Shown here: positions 10,995 through 22,243 of the stretch, in pieces
Numbering within the stretch: position 1 is the stretch's first letter
How the letters are laid out: every line of letters starts with the position of its first letter
Assembly: GCA_949317995.1 (NCBI GenBank)
Contig: OX439040.1
Location: 74,063,972-74,127,971 of the forward strand
DNA length: 64,000 bases
Reading direction: 5' to 3'
From: Acholoe squamosa
Taxonomy: Eukaryota > Annelida > Polychaeta > Phyllodocida > Polynoidae
Notes under the pieces: model-generated
Told to the model about the DNA's origin: nothing
Seen by the model: the letters and a program-made list of their open reading frames with translations, nothing else
Databases searched by the model: none
Position numbers and translations under genes: made by a program

Positions 10995-12282
10995 GTAAGT
11001 TTTACATTTGCTTTATAGGTCATAGTATACTAAAAGAATTTACATCCATAATCAGAAAAAAACTTCGTTTGCCAATGTTTCGTCTAATGCCTTTAAAAAT
11101 CTCCTCAATTAGGGTTCCTTATTTATCGATGATTATATCCAACTTACCTAGAATTTATCTATCAAGTGGAATATTTCTAACTATCGGTATTCGGCCGATG
11201 ATTAGTCTAGTCTATATCCACCTTTTCACAAGGCAGTCTCATATAGTGGTGTCCTATATCCAATTGATATCATAATATATGACTGTCACTATTGTAAGGG
11301 ATTGCCTATTGAATTGTAACTTAATCAATTTGAATATTCCATCACCTTATCCATGGTAAAGTGTATTAATGCATGGCAATTTGTATAATGATGTGGGGAC
11401 TTTGGGAGGAGAATGAATAGACTTAGGACTGTTAATCTTCTGCATGTATCCGCTTTCAGTTAAATCATAATATCACAGAAACACCAATAAAGCATCATCA
11501 TTTCAAATCAATGGTTTTTATTGTAATAGTTATCTTGGAGTACACTGAAAACCTATACATATATAAAAGTAATCATTGAAGATGACTTTTGTTCATCACT
11601 TGAAAATTATGACAATTTTGATGACATACTTCTGCCACTAGGGGCCTCCACTATACAAAAATACAGAATAGGAACTATCTTAAGGTAATCTATCAATCAA
11701 TAGTTGCATCAATCCAGAAAATAAATGTCTGTGAAATGAAAGATTATCATAAAGCCATCTCATAGGGACTCAACTAATTCAAAAAAGAAGAAAATTGGCA
11801 AAAAATCCAATGACATTTAATATCTTTTTGCACATAAACACCTCTCCTGTCTCTGAAATGATAGTAACAACTGGGGCAATCGATTCTTGCTTGTTGTAAA
11901 TATATTGATATATATTTTGTACTATTTGACCAATCACGATGCTTAGGAGGGTCAGGAATAAAGACCTATATACCAATGCCAGGAGGGGGGAAGGTGATTA
12001 TAAACATGATATTTGAGACCTGACATATTGCCCAATTAGGATGTACACTTATGTAAGCTATATTCTAAAAGGTAATCAATATGAAGACCCTTTGTAATCA
12101 CATATGATTGCCCAAATGATGACAAGGTGCCCCCCAGACGGCGTCAAACTAAGCACCCTAATGTGATCTATACTGATTAGTTTCAGTGTAACAAATCAAA
12201 TTGCTGATAAAACATGAATATATATTCAACATAATGAATCGGCAACCATAGTAATTTGAAGGTTATATCATTATTGGATATC
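10995..12282. other. No gene seen
   Basis: AT-rich sequence with no splice-bounded ORF or repeat ends recognised. Confidence 0.4.
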
Positions 12283-12839
12283 TATCCCTTTAAGGGCTGG
12301 GCATGATGCTTCAAACAGTAAGTATGATGCACCAATGCAATATCACTGGCGAGTAACACAGCAGTGATGCATTAGGGAGTGATCATGTTTTTAACAACAG
12401 GGGGGGGGGGCTGGTAGGTTTGAGGGGGGGGGTTCAGAATTTTTTCGACCCCTTGACCAGGGCAGGTCAGAATTTTTTCAACCCCTTGACCAGGGGGGTC
12501 AAAATAATTTCACCTGTTTTCAGCAAAAAAGCCCGCGCGTTACTGTAGGTTAAAAGGGCGCGTTCGCTCACAATTTTCGGGCCCTGATGGGGGGGCCAAA
12601 TAAATTTTGACCCATCAAGAGGGGGGGCCGATATTTTTTTCGCGCATCCGCGTGCAAACCCACCAGCCCCCCTGTTGTTAAAAAATTATCACTCCCCTAG
12701 TGCATCATATAGAATATTCCGGGGTGTATCACCCCACTGCATGATACATGGATGTAACCCTGGCGAGTAACGCATCAGGGTTGCATTCATGCACTATTAA
12801 AACCAAAGAAAAACAACATTATGCGGACAATAAAGGGTT
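12283..12839. mobile_element. TTAA-family MITE interrupted by a G-run MITE
   Basis: Left half 12283-12374 (CCCTTTAAGGGCTGGGCATG onward) and right half 12697-12839 (GTGCATCAT to AATAAAGGGTTGAA) are parts of one TTAA-family element. They are split by the insertion described next. The nesting shows the G-run element moved later. Confidence 0.65.
12375..12696. mobile_element. G-run MITE, complete copy nested in a TTAA-family MITE
   Basis: The termini are GGGAGTGATCAT and ATTATCACTCCC; flanks are TTA on the left and CTA on the right. The interior matches 704-961 (GGTTTGAGGGGGGGG, CAGAATTTTTTC). Confidence 0.75.
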
Positions 12840-13439
12840 GAAGATTTAGTTCACAATTTACGGTGGGACGTCACTGAAAACCATTCATAATTAACACATT
12901 TTGAGTAAAGCATGTAAGGTCACCTCAGAAATGAATATGTTGTATACAATTTGGTACTCAATTAGTGTCTCCCATTTTAAGCACGGTATATTGTAAAATA
13001 CACCAGAATTTCCATATCAAGTAAAGTCGATATTTGTTTTGTATAAGCATGCAATAAAGTACAACCTACACAACCGCCTTAGTGCAGGCATGCTTAATTA
13101 TAATAATTACACCGCAATAATTTAATGTCCTGAGAAATTTATATTTCTGGCAAAGTGGAAATCCAATTTGATTATAATAATAGCTTTCTATACATCACAA
13201 GAATCCAATGGGGAGGACTTAGAGTGCAAGAAATGCTGAGCACAATTTTAGCTGCCTAGATTTGAACAAGTTTGAACAATACACCATTTTGTATATAATA
13301 CAGCAGTTTTCTATTATGAAGTTCTTTAGTTTGATATTGATGAAAATATGTTTGCAAAGGGAGTAGTATATCATTATCTACAAAATGAAAAGAATAAACA
13401 GAAAAATGAAGTTGGACACTGATTACATCTTTTATCTCT
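12840..13439. other. No gene seen
   Basis: AT-rich stretch with neither ORFs of note nor recognisable repeat ends. Confidence 0.4.
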
Positions 13440-14092
13440 GGAGGTTAATTCAAAAGGTCCTGGGATTTCTACCCCTGCGATCTTAGCATAGGCACATATC
13501 ATAAGACCTAGCCAGTCTACCCTATCTAATGTAGTGGTTGCATGCCAGTCAGGCAGAGCAAGTCCTTAGATCCCTTCACTCTTCATTTTCCAGCTTCAAG
13601 ATCACTGCAATCTTAGTGAAATAACTGCATAGTGTGTTCACCTGAGTACAAGATCACTCACAGGGAACACTCCTGCTCCCAAGAGTGAATGTCCCTGCTG
13701 TATACATATAGAGGGGAGGGAGGACGTTTGCTGAGAGTCCTTGAGGGATCTTCAGGCTACGCAGGCATGAAGTGCACTTGAATACTGTTTCAGGTCAACT
13801 GCACCGTATACTCTATAAGTAGCTCATATAGGGGGGGGGGGGACACTTGTGTTATCACTCTTGTGAGAAGGAGTGTTTCCACTGCTATTCTTTTACCATG
13901 GGCCTCTTGCCCCTGTGCACAGTGTGTTCTACTTGGAATGGTGTAGGAGGGCTGAGCCTAAGATCACTGCAATCTTAGTGCTGGCTGTGAAAAGGCAAGA
14001 CAGTCTAATCTTAAGATCACTTAATTGGATAAGGCAGAATTATTCCTAAGATCGCTGAGGTAGTGATCCCAAGACCTTTTGAATTAACCTCC
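13440..14092. mobile_element. TIR element GGAGGTTAATTCAAAAGGTC, 653 bp
   Basis: The first 20 bases GGAGGTTAATTCAAAAGGTC recur inverted at the right end as GACCTTTTGAATTAACCTCC (14073-14092). AAGATCACTGCAATCTTAGT-type words occur twice inside and the subterminal TGGGAT/ATCCC is also inverted. No ORF; it is a non-autonomous DNA transposon of unknown superfamily. Confidence 0.75.
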
Positions 14093-14639
14093 GGGCCTAG
14101 TCATACATAATTCCTGAATATCAACTCTTGAAGGGTACGGTTTCTCAGTCTGAAGATACAACTTCTTTTCTTTGAATATTGATTTGACATGGACCACTAT
14201 ATATCTATCAGGGGATATGTATTTCATAGCGTATATCTACGTGGATACAGGGAAGGTGACTACCACCATACCAACAAAGCATTGTGATATATGTAAAAGG
14301 ACAAGAGATTGCAGCTTCCTACGTACTTCCTGCTTTTCCCCATCTTCCATTCGTTTTACATCTTCACACTTAAAGAAGAATGATGGATTGTTAGAGCTGG
14401 TAGGGACAATTATACATGTGATTAAAACCTATTCTGAATATAGCTTTTCCGACCATTCTACATCAAGCAAGAAAGAAAGGAGTGTGTTTCAGCCTTGAGG
14501 GAAAATTCAAGCATATGGCTTATCTATTAAGATAGCACCACTGCTCCTAAATAATAAACTGCAGCTTGAAATATTACGTCAAATCAATACAGCAAAACGA
14601 CAGAAGGCATGAGCAATGTAACAGAAGTATGGAAGGCCG

Positions 14640-15155
14640 GTGTGACATGATGCCATTTGCCACTTGTGGTTTGCCAATTGCCATTTGCCAATTGTGGTTT
14701 GCCACTTGCCAGCCATGGGCATAGTAGGTTGCCATTTGCCAATTGTGGGTTGCCACCTGCCAGCCATGGGCAAAGTAGGTTGCCATTTGCCAATTGTGGG
14801 TTGCCAATTGCATCAGAGGTTGCCATTCAAAGAAATTTGCCAATCCTTGGTTTGCCAATCGCCAGTCATGTACAGTCGTGGGTTGCCAGTTGCCATTTTC
14901 TATTTCAAACTTTTCAGCTACCATTTCTATGTTATCATGTCAATCAAGTGGCAAATGGCAACTGGGTCACCCATTATGACTAGCATCTGGCTAATTGACA
15001 AACGGCAAATGGTAATGTCTCAGTGGCAAATGACAATGGGCATAACATTATAATTGCCCAATGGCAAATGCCAACTAGACATCTGGAATCTTCAACTGGT
15101 AAATGGCAACCATAAAGTGGCAATTGGCAAATGGCATTCAGCAACTGGCACCAGC
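14640..15155. repeat. GGCAAATGGCAA/TTGCCATTTGCC array with opposed halves
   Basis: The left half (about 14648-14900) is built of TTGCCATTTGCCAATTGTGG units, some in tandem with a period near 60 bp. The right half (about 14945-15150) carries the same words inverted (GGCAAATGGCAAC). The two halves can form a long imperfect hairpin. Several frames stay open through it only because the repeat lacks stops. Confidence 0.65.
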
Positions 15156-15189
15156 CTTCCATGCTGTATAGATATAAAGCTGTATCAGG

Positions 15190-15580
15190 CGTTAATGCAC
15201 CCTGCTCATTTGTCATTGTGGGGCATCATGACACCCGTTTAGAGATGCGCAAACCTCAGAAGGTTGCCATGATGCATGAGTGCAGCCTGGGGAGTAACTT
15301 AAAAGCTCTGCATTCATGCATCATGTCAACCTTCAGGGTTTGCACACTCTCATAGAGTTACCATGGTGCATCCCTGTAGTGCTTTATATTTGAAATATCA
15401 CATTTATAATAATCATGAAGCCAATATCGAGGAGTGAATATTAGAACTATGAGCTTTCCACATTAACTCTTTAAGGACACCTCAAAGATATATCTATTTT
15501 TTTATCACCATGATGCACCAATGGTTCGAAGCTGGCTCGCACTCGCTGGTGTACCATGCTGACCTTAAAGGGCCAATATC
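15190..15580. mobile_element. TTAA-family MITE, degenerate copies
   Basis: It contains CATGATGCATGAGTGCAGCC, GCATTCATGCATCATG, TTAACTCTTTAAGGACACC and GATGCACCAATGGTTCGAAG, all words of the TTAA family, in at least two partial copies. Confidence 0.5.
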
Positions 15581-15840
15581 AAGAAGGCCTGGCTTTTAGA
15601 CCTCTAATGTCTGCGATATATTACAGTATTAGTTTCTGGTGTAAAATACATCAATATATAAATTTTTGTTGTACATCTGGAACTGTTGGGGCGGCAAATG
15701 GGCTGCATGTATGCTCCTACATACATGACATTGTGTTGACCCCTTGGTTGCTAGGGAAACTATGACTGCAGGCGCAGCCATTTGGATCTGAGTCATTGGC
15801 GTTGCACTAATGATGGAACGATAAAGTCTTTGAAATTGAT

Positions 15841-16070
15841 GTCATAAACGTAGCAGCCATCGTAGATATGGCAGCCATCTTGGATTTGGCAGCCATCTTT
15901 AATAATATTGCAGCAACCTTGGAGGTGGTGGTTATATAGATATATTGATCAGTCATTCTCATAATAGCTGCCTGCTATGGATAACCTGCCATATTCAGGT
16001 TTGCAGGCACCTAGGATATGGCAGCCATCTTGGATATGGTGGCCATCTTGTTTTAGCAGCCATGTTCGAT
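15841..16070. repeat. Cluster of ATGGCAGCCATCTTGGAT units (minus-strand AAGATGGC motifs)
   Basis: About seven imperfect copies of GGCAGCCATCTTGGA lie in two blocks (about 15855-15925 and 16010-16070). On the minus strand they read as repeated AAGATGGCTGCC, close to the YY1 core. They lie directly downstream of the stop codon of the secreted-peptide gene, so probably in its 3' UTR or flank. Confidence 0.6.
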
Positions 16071-16166
16071 CTACATACAGTCGGGGTGGTTGATGTAGAG
16101 GTTGTCATTGACGGAGCATGCGGGCATGTTCTCTATCCTCCTACATACTCCTCCCACACGCCGTGG
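16071..16166 (-). CDS. Secreted four-cysteine precursor, coding exon 3 (C-terminus)
   Basis: On the minus strand a good pyrimidine tract ending CTTTCAG precedes 16166. The exon reads 31 residues and a TAG at 16071-16073, in phase 0 as required by the previous exon. It supplies residues 89-119 including Cys96, Cys105 and Cys118; the chain ends PDCM. Spacing between the last three cysteines (8 and 12 residues) with the Cys of exon 2 suggests two disulfides (inference). The repeat cluster at 15841-16070 follows at once. Confidence 0.65.
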   Translation of the reverse strand, partial: PRRVGGVCRRIENMPACSVNDNLYINHPDCM

Positions 16167-16546
16167 CTGAAAGGGAGAAACAGAAGAAGAAAAGTTATTA
16201 GAATGTACCTCAGCTGATAAGTAAAAGGGACAGAAGTTGAATATGTTCTTTAATTCTGTTAATTCGTAAGCGTATAGGAGTAATTGGATGAATCACTGTT
16301 TCCTTGGTAACAGGGTAACTAGGGAAATTCAAATGGCTCTGTAGAGTAGTTGGAGCCTCAAAAGAGAAAAAAAGACAATTAACTTTGAAATGATCCCTTT
16401 TCACTTTCAATAGATCAAAATTAGAAACATACCAAATTTGTATTCCATAATACTGTTCAAAGCAAGAGAACATAAAAAAGGGAACATGATTTTTTTTTGC
16501 CAAATGGGATATAATATATCTCTATTCGACATAACGTATTACTCAC

Positions 16547-16648
16547 AACATCTACTTCCACCCAGCAGTTGGGTGCAGCTGGAGGTCGGTTTACGGAGGT
16601 CCGTACACGGGACGCCGCAATCTTCTCACGTATATCCTCTGGTAGACC
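16547..16648 (-). CDS. Secreted four-cysteine precursor, coding exon 2
   Basis: Acceptor TTTATTGCAG precedes 16648 and donor GTGAGT follows 16547. The 102 bp give exactly 34 codons in phase 0/0: GLPEDIREKIAASRVRTSVN then RPPAAPNCWVEVDV. It supplies residues 55-88 with Cys82. The charged helical first half and the Pro-rich hinge before Cys82 suggest an extended linker leading to a small disulfide domain. Confidence 0.65.
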
Positions 16649-16729
16649 CTGCAATAAAGCATGAGGAACAATGTGAAAAGATATGGTATCATTTTCATGA
16701 CCAATACATTAATTATTAGATTTTATCTG

Positions 16730-16881
16730 TTAACCCTTTAAGGTGAGAAGGTACGATGTCCATTGGACGGCAAGAATCATAAATGCTGTCCTAGTGAGTT
16801 GCCCATGGAAGCATCATGGTATCTCTTCACACTTGTATCACACGTGATGCTCCGATGGACAGGATAAAGCACTCCTACATT
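16730..16881. mobile_element. TTAA-family MITE, left part
   Basis: TTAACCCTTTAAGGTGAGAA is followed by GATGTCCATTGGACGGCAAG and GTGATGCTCCGATGG. A different element begins at 16882, and a GGTTAAAG after that element (17342-17348) may be the displaced right edge. Confidence 0.5.
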
Positions 16882-17326
16882 AGGCCACACTTTTTTTTAT
16901 TGTTTGGGTTATGGGCCCTCCCGCACTGCAAAAGTAAAAAACCAGAATAATCAACTTTTTTTCTATTTACCCTGACATCCCCTGGCAAAACCTATACACT
17001 TTCCACAGAAAAGGTGGGTGTATTTGGTATCAAAATGAAGCTGATCATGTCAGGAATGCATTCAATTTGGTTTCATATGCATTGAATACTTAGTTGAATC
17101 ATAGAAATAGAAATTCCCTACATCTAAAAGTACAACAATAGAAATCAACCCAAGTAATGGTCATAAAAGGTACACTGAAAACCGTAGACCACCTCATGCA
17201 CTACAGGAGGGAACAGTTGAAATGCCATGATTCTATAGGTTTCATTTTATTTTTTATTTCGTCCTCCATCCTGGAGTTTTCATTTTGGGTGCCCATAACC
17301 CAAACAATAAAAAAGAAAGTGTGGCC
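16882..17326. mobile_element. AGGCCACACTTT MITE
   Basis: The left terminus AGGCCACACTTTTTTTTATT then GTTTGGGTTATGGGC is inverted at the right end (GCCCATAACCCAAACAATAA then AAGAAAGTGTGGCCT), a TIR of about 36 bp. The 445 bp element has no transposase ORF. It lies just upstream (on the minus strand) of exon 2 of the secreted-precursor gene, in its intron. Confidence 0.8.
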
Positions 17327-17689
17327 TTGGCGTCAACTGAACGGTTAAAGCACCATCCATCGTGTTTCCATTAGGCAAAATATAAATATAACCCCAGGTT
17401 AATAACTTAGGAGGATGGCATGGATCAGGTCAACTTTACCTCATATCAATCCGAAATGATCAATATGATTTTAAAGGGTCAGCAAGGTGAACCATTGTTG
17501 CATTGATTCGAGACACCACGTAAATTAAGATAATTGGAATGAAAAGTTCAATAATGGCATGATCCTCAGCAAACTTCTAAATTCCTCTGCATATAGCCTA
17601 ACTGTAGCCCCTACAAGATAGACCCACTTGCACTCACTAGAGGTAAATTTATGCAACTGATGAACAAAACGCAATGTTGCATTAATTAA

Positions 17690-18835
17690 TTAACTCTTTA
17701 AAGGACGATTATAGTACATCATGGCCATTGGTTCACAGAAAAAAATAAGTCCCAAATGTCAGTCATATACGAGTCGAATCGTCTAACTTTCTAGCAATAC
17801 TTAGTCAAAACGCCGTCTTTAAACGTCCCTTTTTTTCTTGGTCGAATATGACTAACTGTTAGACAAAGTGGCCAAATTGCCTTGACTTGCCTGATTTTGA
17901 CTAGGATTACTTGGTTGTTTTGACTAAGTACACTACTTGATATTTTTACTTCATTTCAACTGGTGATTGTGTTAAGCTCTATGTAGGATTCACACCTGAC
18001 TGATCAGTCTCCTCATTGAGGAAGTATTTGAAATGTCTCCCACCATATTCATTTAGAACCCCTGAGCCAAAGTACTCTGGGTTTCCAACAAAGAAGCAAA
18101 TTCAAATGTGGATATTGTATTTAACTAGATTACCACAGAACAGGTGTTCCTCTCTGACTACCTATCTCATTTGACAAGGCATCAACCTATTTGGTACATT
18201 TGGCCAAGTGTAATGTTAGATTGAATTTTGAAAGCCTCAAATACATGTCGTTTCTGAAAATCATCATAATTTTGACATCCATGGAACTATTTATTGTACC
18301 CACCCACCAGAAAAATCCTGTTTAAAACCACGCTGCCATCTGGTGGGTAAAGGTAACACCATGTGTCTATCCCTTAGTCAAATTTACTAAGGGACCTTGG
18401 TCAAAATTACTAAGATCTCTTAGTGAAAGTGACTAAGATATGTTAGCTTGCCTGAAACTCCCAGCAGATACCCTCTTCAAGATGGTGCTCGGAGAGTGAA
18501 ACTGATTTGGGTAGTCAATATGATTAAGAAAACTTAGACCTCCATGGTCATTTGTTAGTCATAAGTACTAAGTAAGAATAATAAGTCACTTTGACTAAGT
18601 TTTCTTGAGTACGTTTTTTTGTGTGTTGTGATGAATGAACCCCTCACTCACTGGGGCGGCATTGATGCATTACGCTGACCCCAATGGGACTGATACGTTC
18701 CAAGAAGTCTATGATGGATTTATGAAATGCATGGCAAGCAGATTTGCCAGCATTTTATAGATAGCATTTTATAGACGCCAATGGGCATGATGCCCTAATG
18801 TATTAGCTGCCCTTAAAGGGCTATGGCAGTTGGCT
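17690..18835. mobile_element. TTAA-family MITE split by a GACTAAGT-rich element
   Basis: The left edge (TTAACTCTTTAAAGGACGAT to CATTGGTTCACAG, about 17690-17737) and the right part (about 18625-18835, CATTGATGCATTACGCTGAC to CCCTTAAAGGGC) belong to the TTAA family. Between them, about 17738-18624, lies an 890 bp segment with ACTTAGTC/GACTAAGT words on both strands and A-rich/T-rich edges (CAGAAAAAAATAAG, GTACGTTTTTTTGTG), probably a separate inserted element. Confidence 0.5.
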
Positions 18836-19555
18836 TAAAGCACAGTCTACTAAATCCAAGTTCCATGGATCATGAGGAATCATGCAATCCTTTAAAGGTT
18901 GATAGGGTAGAGTGACCCTGAGTCGTCCATGTACCACAAATTAACGAGTACAGTATCAAAAGAAAACCAGCTATGTTCAACCAATTTGGCAGGGAGAGTT
19001 CTTCCAAGAGTATGGCAGCTACTTTCAAATGAAGGACTGCTGGCAAAAGGGGATAAATTTACGATGATGTGTTTTCACAAAAAAGGGTGTAAATTTGAGT
19101 GAAATTGATAAATGGACAAACACACTCAGTCAAACATCACTCAGCTGGGGAAAACCTTTTCCTTGTATTGTGACTAAAATAGGCGCTTTACTAAGAATTA
19201 TTCATCTCATGGTATGATGTGGCTGACTCAAGGTACCACTATGGTTGACTCATCGTACTGAAGAAGAATAATTGAGGTCCACTGAGTAATGTGGGCTCAA
19301 AGGGCCTGATTTACATGAGTGTGAAAGGCATAACATGATTTACTGGAAATACTAAGGCATGTAGGTAACTTTCATAACCATTGTTATATACTCCCTTCAT
19401 GTTAGCCCACTATTACACAGATGCTAGAATAGCTTGTAGGTTGCAAAGAGGTCTAGGTGGACGACTCATGGTCACCTTACCCTATTGCATTGATACAGCT
19501 TGCCCTTCAGTCGTCATGATGCCAAGGACTGAATCTTTTAATGGATGGACTCGTT
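18836..19555. other. Intron sequence, nothing recognised
   Basis: Part of intron 1 of the secreted-precursor gene (minus strand). It holds no further exon candidate compatible with the phase-0 junction. Confidence 0.4.
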
Positions 19556-19692
19556 AATTTGACCCTTTAATTTGAGAAAATCAAGAGCACATTATGCCCA
19601 TTGGCGGCCATGATGCATCCCAGGTTGTACCAATGAACTGCCGGCAGGTCTGCTCAGCAGCACTTCATTGGTGCTTCATGATGACACTCTGG
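19556..19692. mobile_element. TTAA-family MITE, truncated copy beside an exon
   Basis: CCCTTTAATTTGAGAAAATC, then ATTATGCCCATTGGCGGCCA and GGTCTGCTCAGCAGCACTTC mark the family's left half and hairpin. It ends about 35 bp from the donor of exon 1 of the secreted-precursor gene. Confidence 0.55.
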
Positions 19693-19728
19693 TGTGTGTG
19701 TGTAAAGTGTTAAGAAATAAAAGCCTAC

Positions 19729-19890
19729 CTCCAGGTCGAGGTCCCGTCGTTGTCTGTGTGCAGAAAATAGCCTGTCCCTCTGTCGTGTGGCGTCCACCCC
19801 CGTGGTACAGGAGGTTAGGAGGCTTAGTAGCACCAGGAGAAGGCAGCTCAACATGGTGATAGCGTGTACGGACTCACTCAACCCTCTCAT
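19729..19890 (-). CDS. Secreted four-cysteine precursor, coding exon 1 (signal peptide)
   Basis: An ATG at 19890 (MRGLSESVHAITMLSC...) or the in-frame ATG at 19854 (MLSC...) begins a hydrophobic core of Leu/Val residues (16-27) ending VDA|TRQ, a good signal-peptidase site after residue 34. RQRR at 46-49 is a furin-type site (RXRR). The exon ends CTGGAG|GTAGGC after 54 codons. Exons 2 and 3 continue in phase to a 119-residue precursor; cleavage at RQRR would release a 70-residue chain with four Cys. A probable acceptor (CCTTTCACAG before 19919) implies an upstream 5' UTR exon. I do not recognise the family. A secreted hormone, neuropeptide-like or matrix peptide is plausible, but function is unknown. 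Confidence 0.65.
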
Positions 19891-19919
19891 GGTGATGGTA
19901 GTAGTTAGGAGTAGATGGG

Positions 19920-21721
19920 CTGTGAAAGGAAGAGGAAAAGGCTTCAATTTCCATGTCTCCATTTCATTTTAAGATTAAAAAATACACGTTGCTATTTTCT
20001 CTTAATTCCCCTGTCAATGATAGATAGACTGATTTGATTTACCTCCAAAGACTCGTATATAATAGGGCTTCATGGGACTGCCCCATTAGCTGGCAGATAT
20101 TTAGTCCTTTCTTTTTCAATTATACCATGCATGTTTGAGGGTGTGAATGTGGGGGTGCGCGTACATGTGTTTGGGAAGACTAGTCTGCTCATAGCAATGG
20201 GACATGGCTTGTAGTAGACTGGCTGCAGTCCATCGATTTTATTATGAGATAATTGAAAAAGAATGGGAAAATGAAAATTGAAAACATTTCTAGTGAATCT
20301 ATTTCTAGTGAGCCCAGCAGAGGAGGAGAGACATGGCGGGGGTATAGTGGGGTTGGGAGGAGAGCTCAGGGACTGCAGCCAGTCTAGGCTTGTAGCAGTG
20401 AGACGCAGTGAGACATTGCTCTTGGCATCAGGCCCCTCTTTACTGTGCTGCTTGAACCAGTACTTCAACCAGGTGCTGTGCCGCAGACTGTTGACACATC
20501 ACCTGGCCGGTTCATTATTCTGAAACTGGTGAGCCAGTCCCTGTCACTAAGATAAATTCATGTCACTTAAGTAAACAGTCAGTCGTCAGTCGTATTTTTA
20601 ACCTCCCGAGCCGGGAGGGTGATGCGGGCATGGACAGTGGGGCTCTAAACACCTGAGCTATAGAAGTGTGAATAAGAAATTTCTCAAAATCACAAAATCA
20701 TTTAAAGGTTAGAAAAAAAATTAACAGAAAGATCGAAAATAGACAGGAATTTTTAAACCTGAGGATGTGTAGAAAAATACAGCCAATTTAGTAAAAGAAA
20801 TAATCCATTTTTATAAAGATAGAGAGATTTGTAAACCAGGGGTCAGAAGTAGGAAGCCCCAATTCGACCCTTATCTTATCCCTTATCTCTGATCTTCTCA
20901 AAACTAATCCCGACTGACCACTAACTGTAAAGACCATGTCCCATGTAAGTATCGTTTTTTTTTCTCTATTGTCCTTGTCACCAGAGGCTCAAGGTCACTG
21001 ATCGAGGGGCTCTGGATATATATGGGTGGGGGCGGGGCCTACCCAATGTCACAACCATGTCGATTTTAAGAAAATTATTGCCATGTCACATGTCACATGT
21101 CACATGTCGACGTCATGTCATTAACTTTTTGCCTTATGTCACTAATGCCCATGTCACACACTGATTTTAAGGAATGGCTATGTCACCATGTCGAATTTAG
21201 TGGTCCAGGTCCATGATCGACTTTAGGAAAACGTGACATGACCCTGTTGGCTTTTGTACCTTCTATATTCATTTCTTATGAAAATAGGCTCTGGTGACCC
21301 CATTGGGAATAGTGCCATGCGTTTTGATGTAACATCGAGGAAATTTGCCAGATTCCAAACGCTATTGGAACTACGGTTTTCCAGAGTTCGGCCATTTAAT
21401 AGGAAGGGGCAGATTTTTCATTTCACCAAATGCTAAATTCAGGCTAACATCTGAACACACGAATAATTTGAGACAACATATATACACTCCAGTCAGGTAG
21501 ACTGTATCGTTTAGACCCAATAAAAGAATGCTGATAAGAAGAAGATGCAATAACTATTCACTCAATGGTGTCCTTTAGCTTTGCAAGCTCTTGAGCTCTT
21601 ACAAAGTTATATACAGGATCTCCCCATCTGAGTAATAACTTGAGAGCTAAACATGAAAAACTCTGCTGAATGTTACAACCACAGCAAACTTTCTCAGTAT
21701 TTCTGCCAAAACGCATCACTT
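19920..21721. other. 5' flank of the secreted-precursor gene; no clear exon
   Basis: Minus-strand sequence at about 20340-20520 has near-average GC and an open frame but no decisive splice pair; a 5' UTR exon could be here. At about 21055-21130 ATGTCACATGTC words are tandemly repeated. Confidence 0.35.
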
Positions 21722-21832
21722 CCCAGGTAGCAAGGATACATTGGGTCAATGTCGGCTTACATTCGGCCATTGCCGGCTTATATTGGGCCAAGCATGGACA
21801 AGCATGGCCCAATGCTCCATTGCAGATTGGGT
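21722..21832. mobile_element. CCCAGGTAGC MITE, left part only
   Basis: CCCAGGTAGCAAGGATACAT matches the terminus of the element at 4091-4405, followed by TTGGGCCAAGCATGG-type words. The matching right terminus is not present. Confidence 0.6.
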
Positions 21833-22174
21833 TGCCCCTCCAGTCCTATATACTGTTTAATCAGTCGAGTAGACGACAATAGACTGATGGGGCGAGGTCC
21901 AGCACCATTTGTGCCAATAGGAGATGGCAAAGCATACCTTGTCGCTTATATGTAAACCAAATATGAACTGAATATACTCGATGAAGTACTTCTGATATAG
22001 AGGGAAACCTCCAGTTTCATTGATTGCCATTTTCGCCTAACAAAAATTACTTCAAGCATCACAGGACTAACAGGAAGATGACTCCATAATTATGTGAGGC
22101 AAGAGAAAATTCAACAAAACTTGCAAGACATGAAGATAAGCCTTAACTATTTATCTAAATTCATACTTGAATTT

Positions 22175-22243
22175 TTTCTTTTTTTTTTTTTTTTGAGTTG
22201 CAAGCCGTGTAAGCGGCCGGGAGCGTAGCGACCGTGCAACTCC
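22175..22243 (-). repeat. Retroposon-like 3' end: GC-rich hairpin plus poly(A)
   Basis: On the minus strand GAGTTGCACGGTCGCTACGC, a GC-rich stretch and GCTTGCAACTC form a 50 bp hairpin with GAGTTGCA/TGCAACTC ends, followed directly by about 16 A residues. A tail of A after a structured end is what a SINE or LINE 3' end looks like. The 5' part was not identified. Confidence 0.4.

Noticed and set aside
14574..15242. Multiple overlapping ORFs of 60-130 codons
   Set aside because: Products of the stop-poor GGCAAATGGCAA repeat; open in several frames on both strands at once.
20070..20523. Possible extra coding exon upstream of the secreted-peptide gene (132-codon minus-strand ORF)
   Set aside because: Part of it reads plausibly, but no acceptor/donor pair of correct phase joins it to 19919, and the signal peptide starts later. 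A 5' UTR role remains possible.
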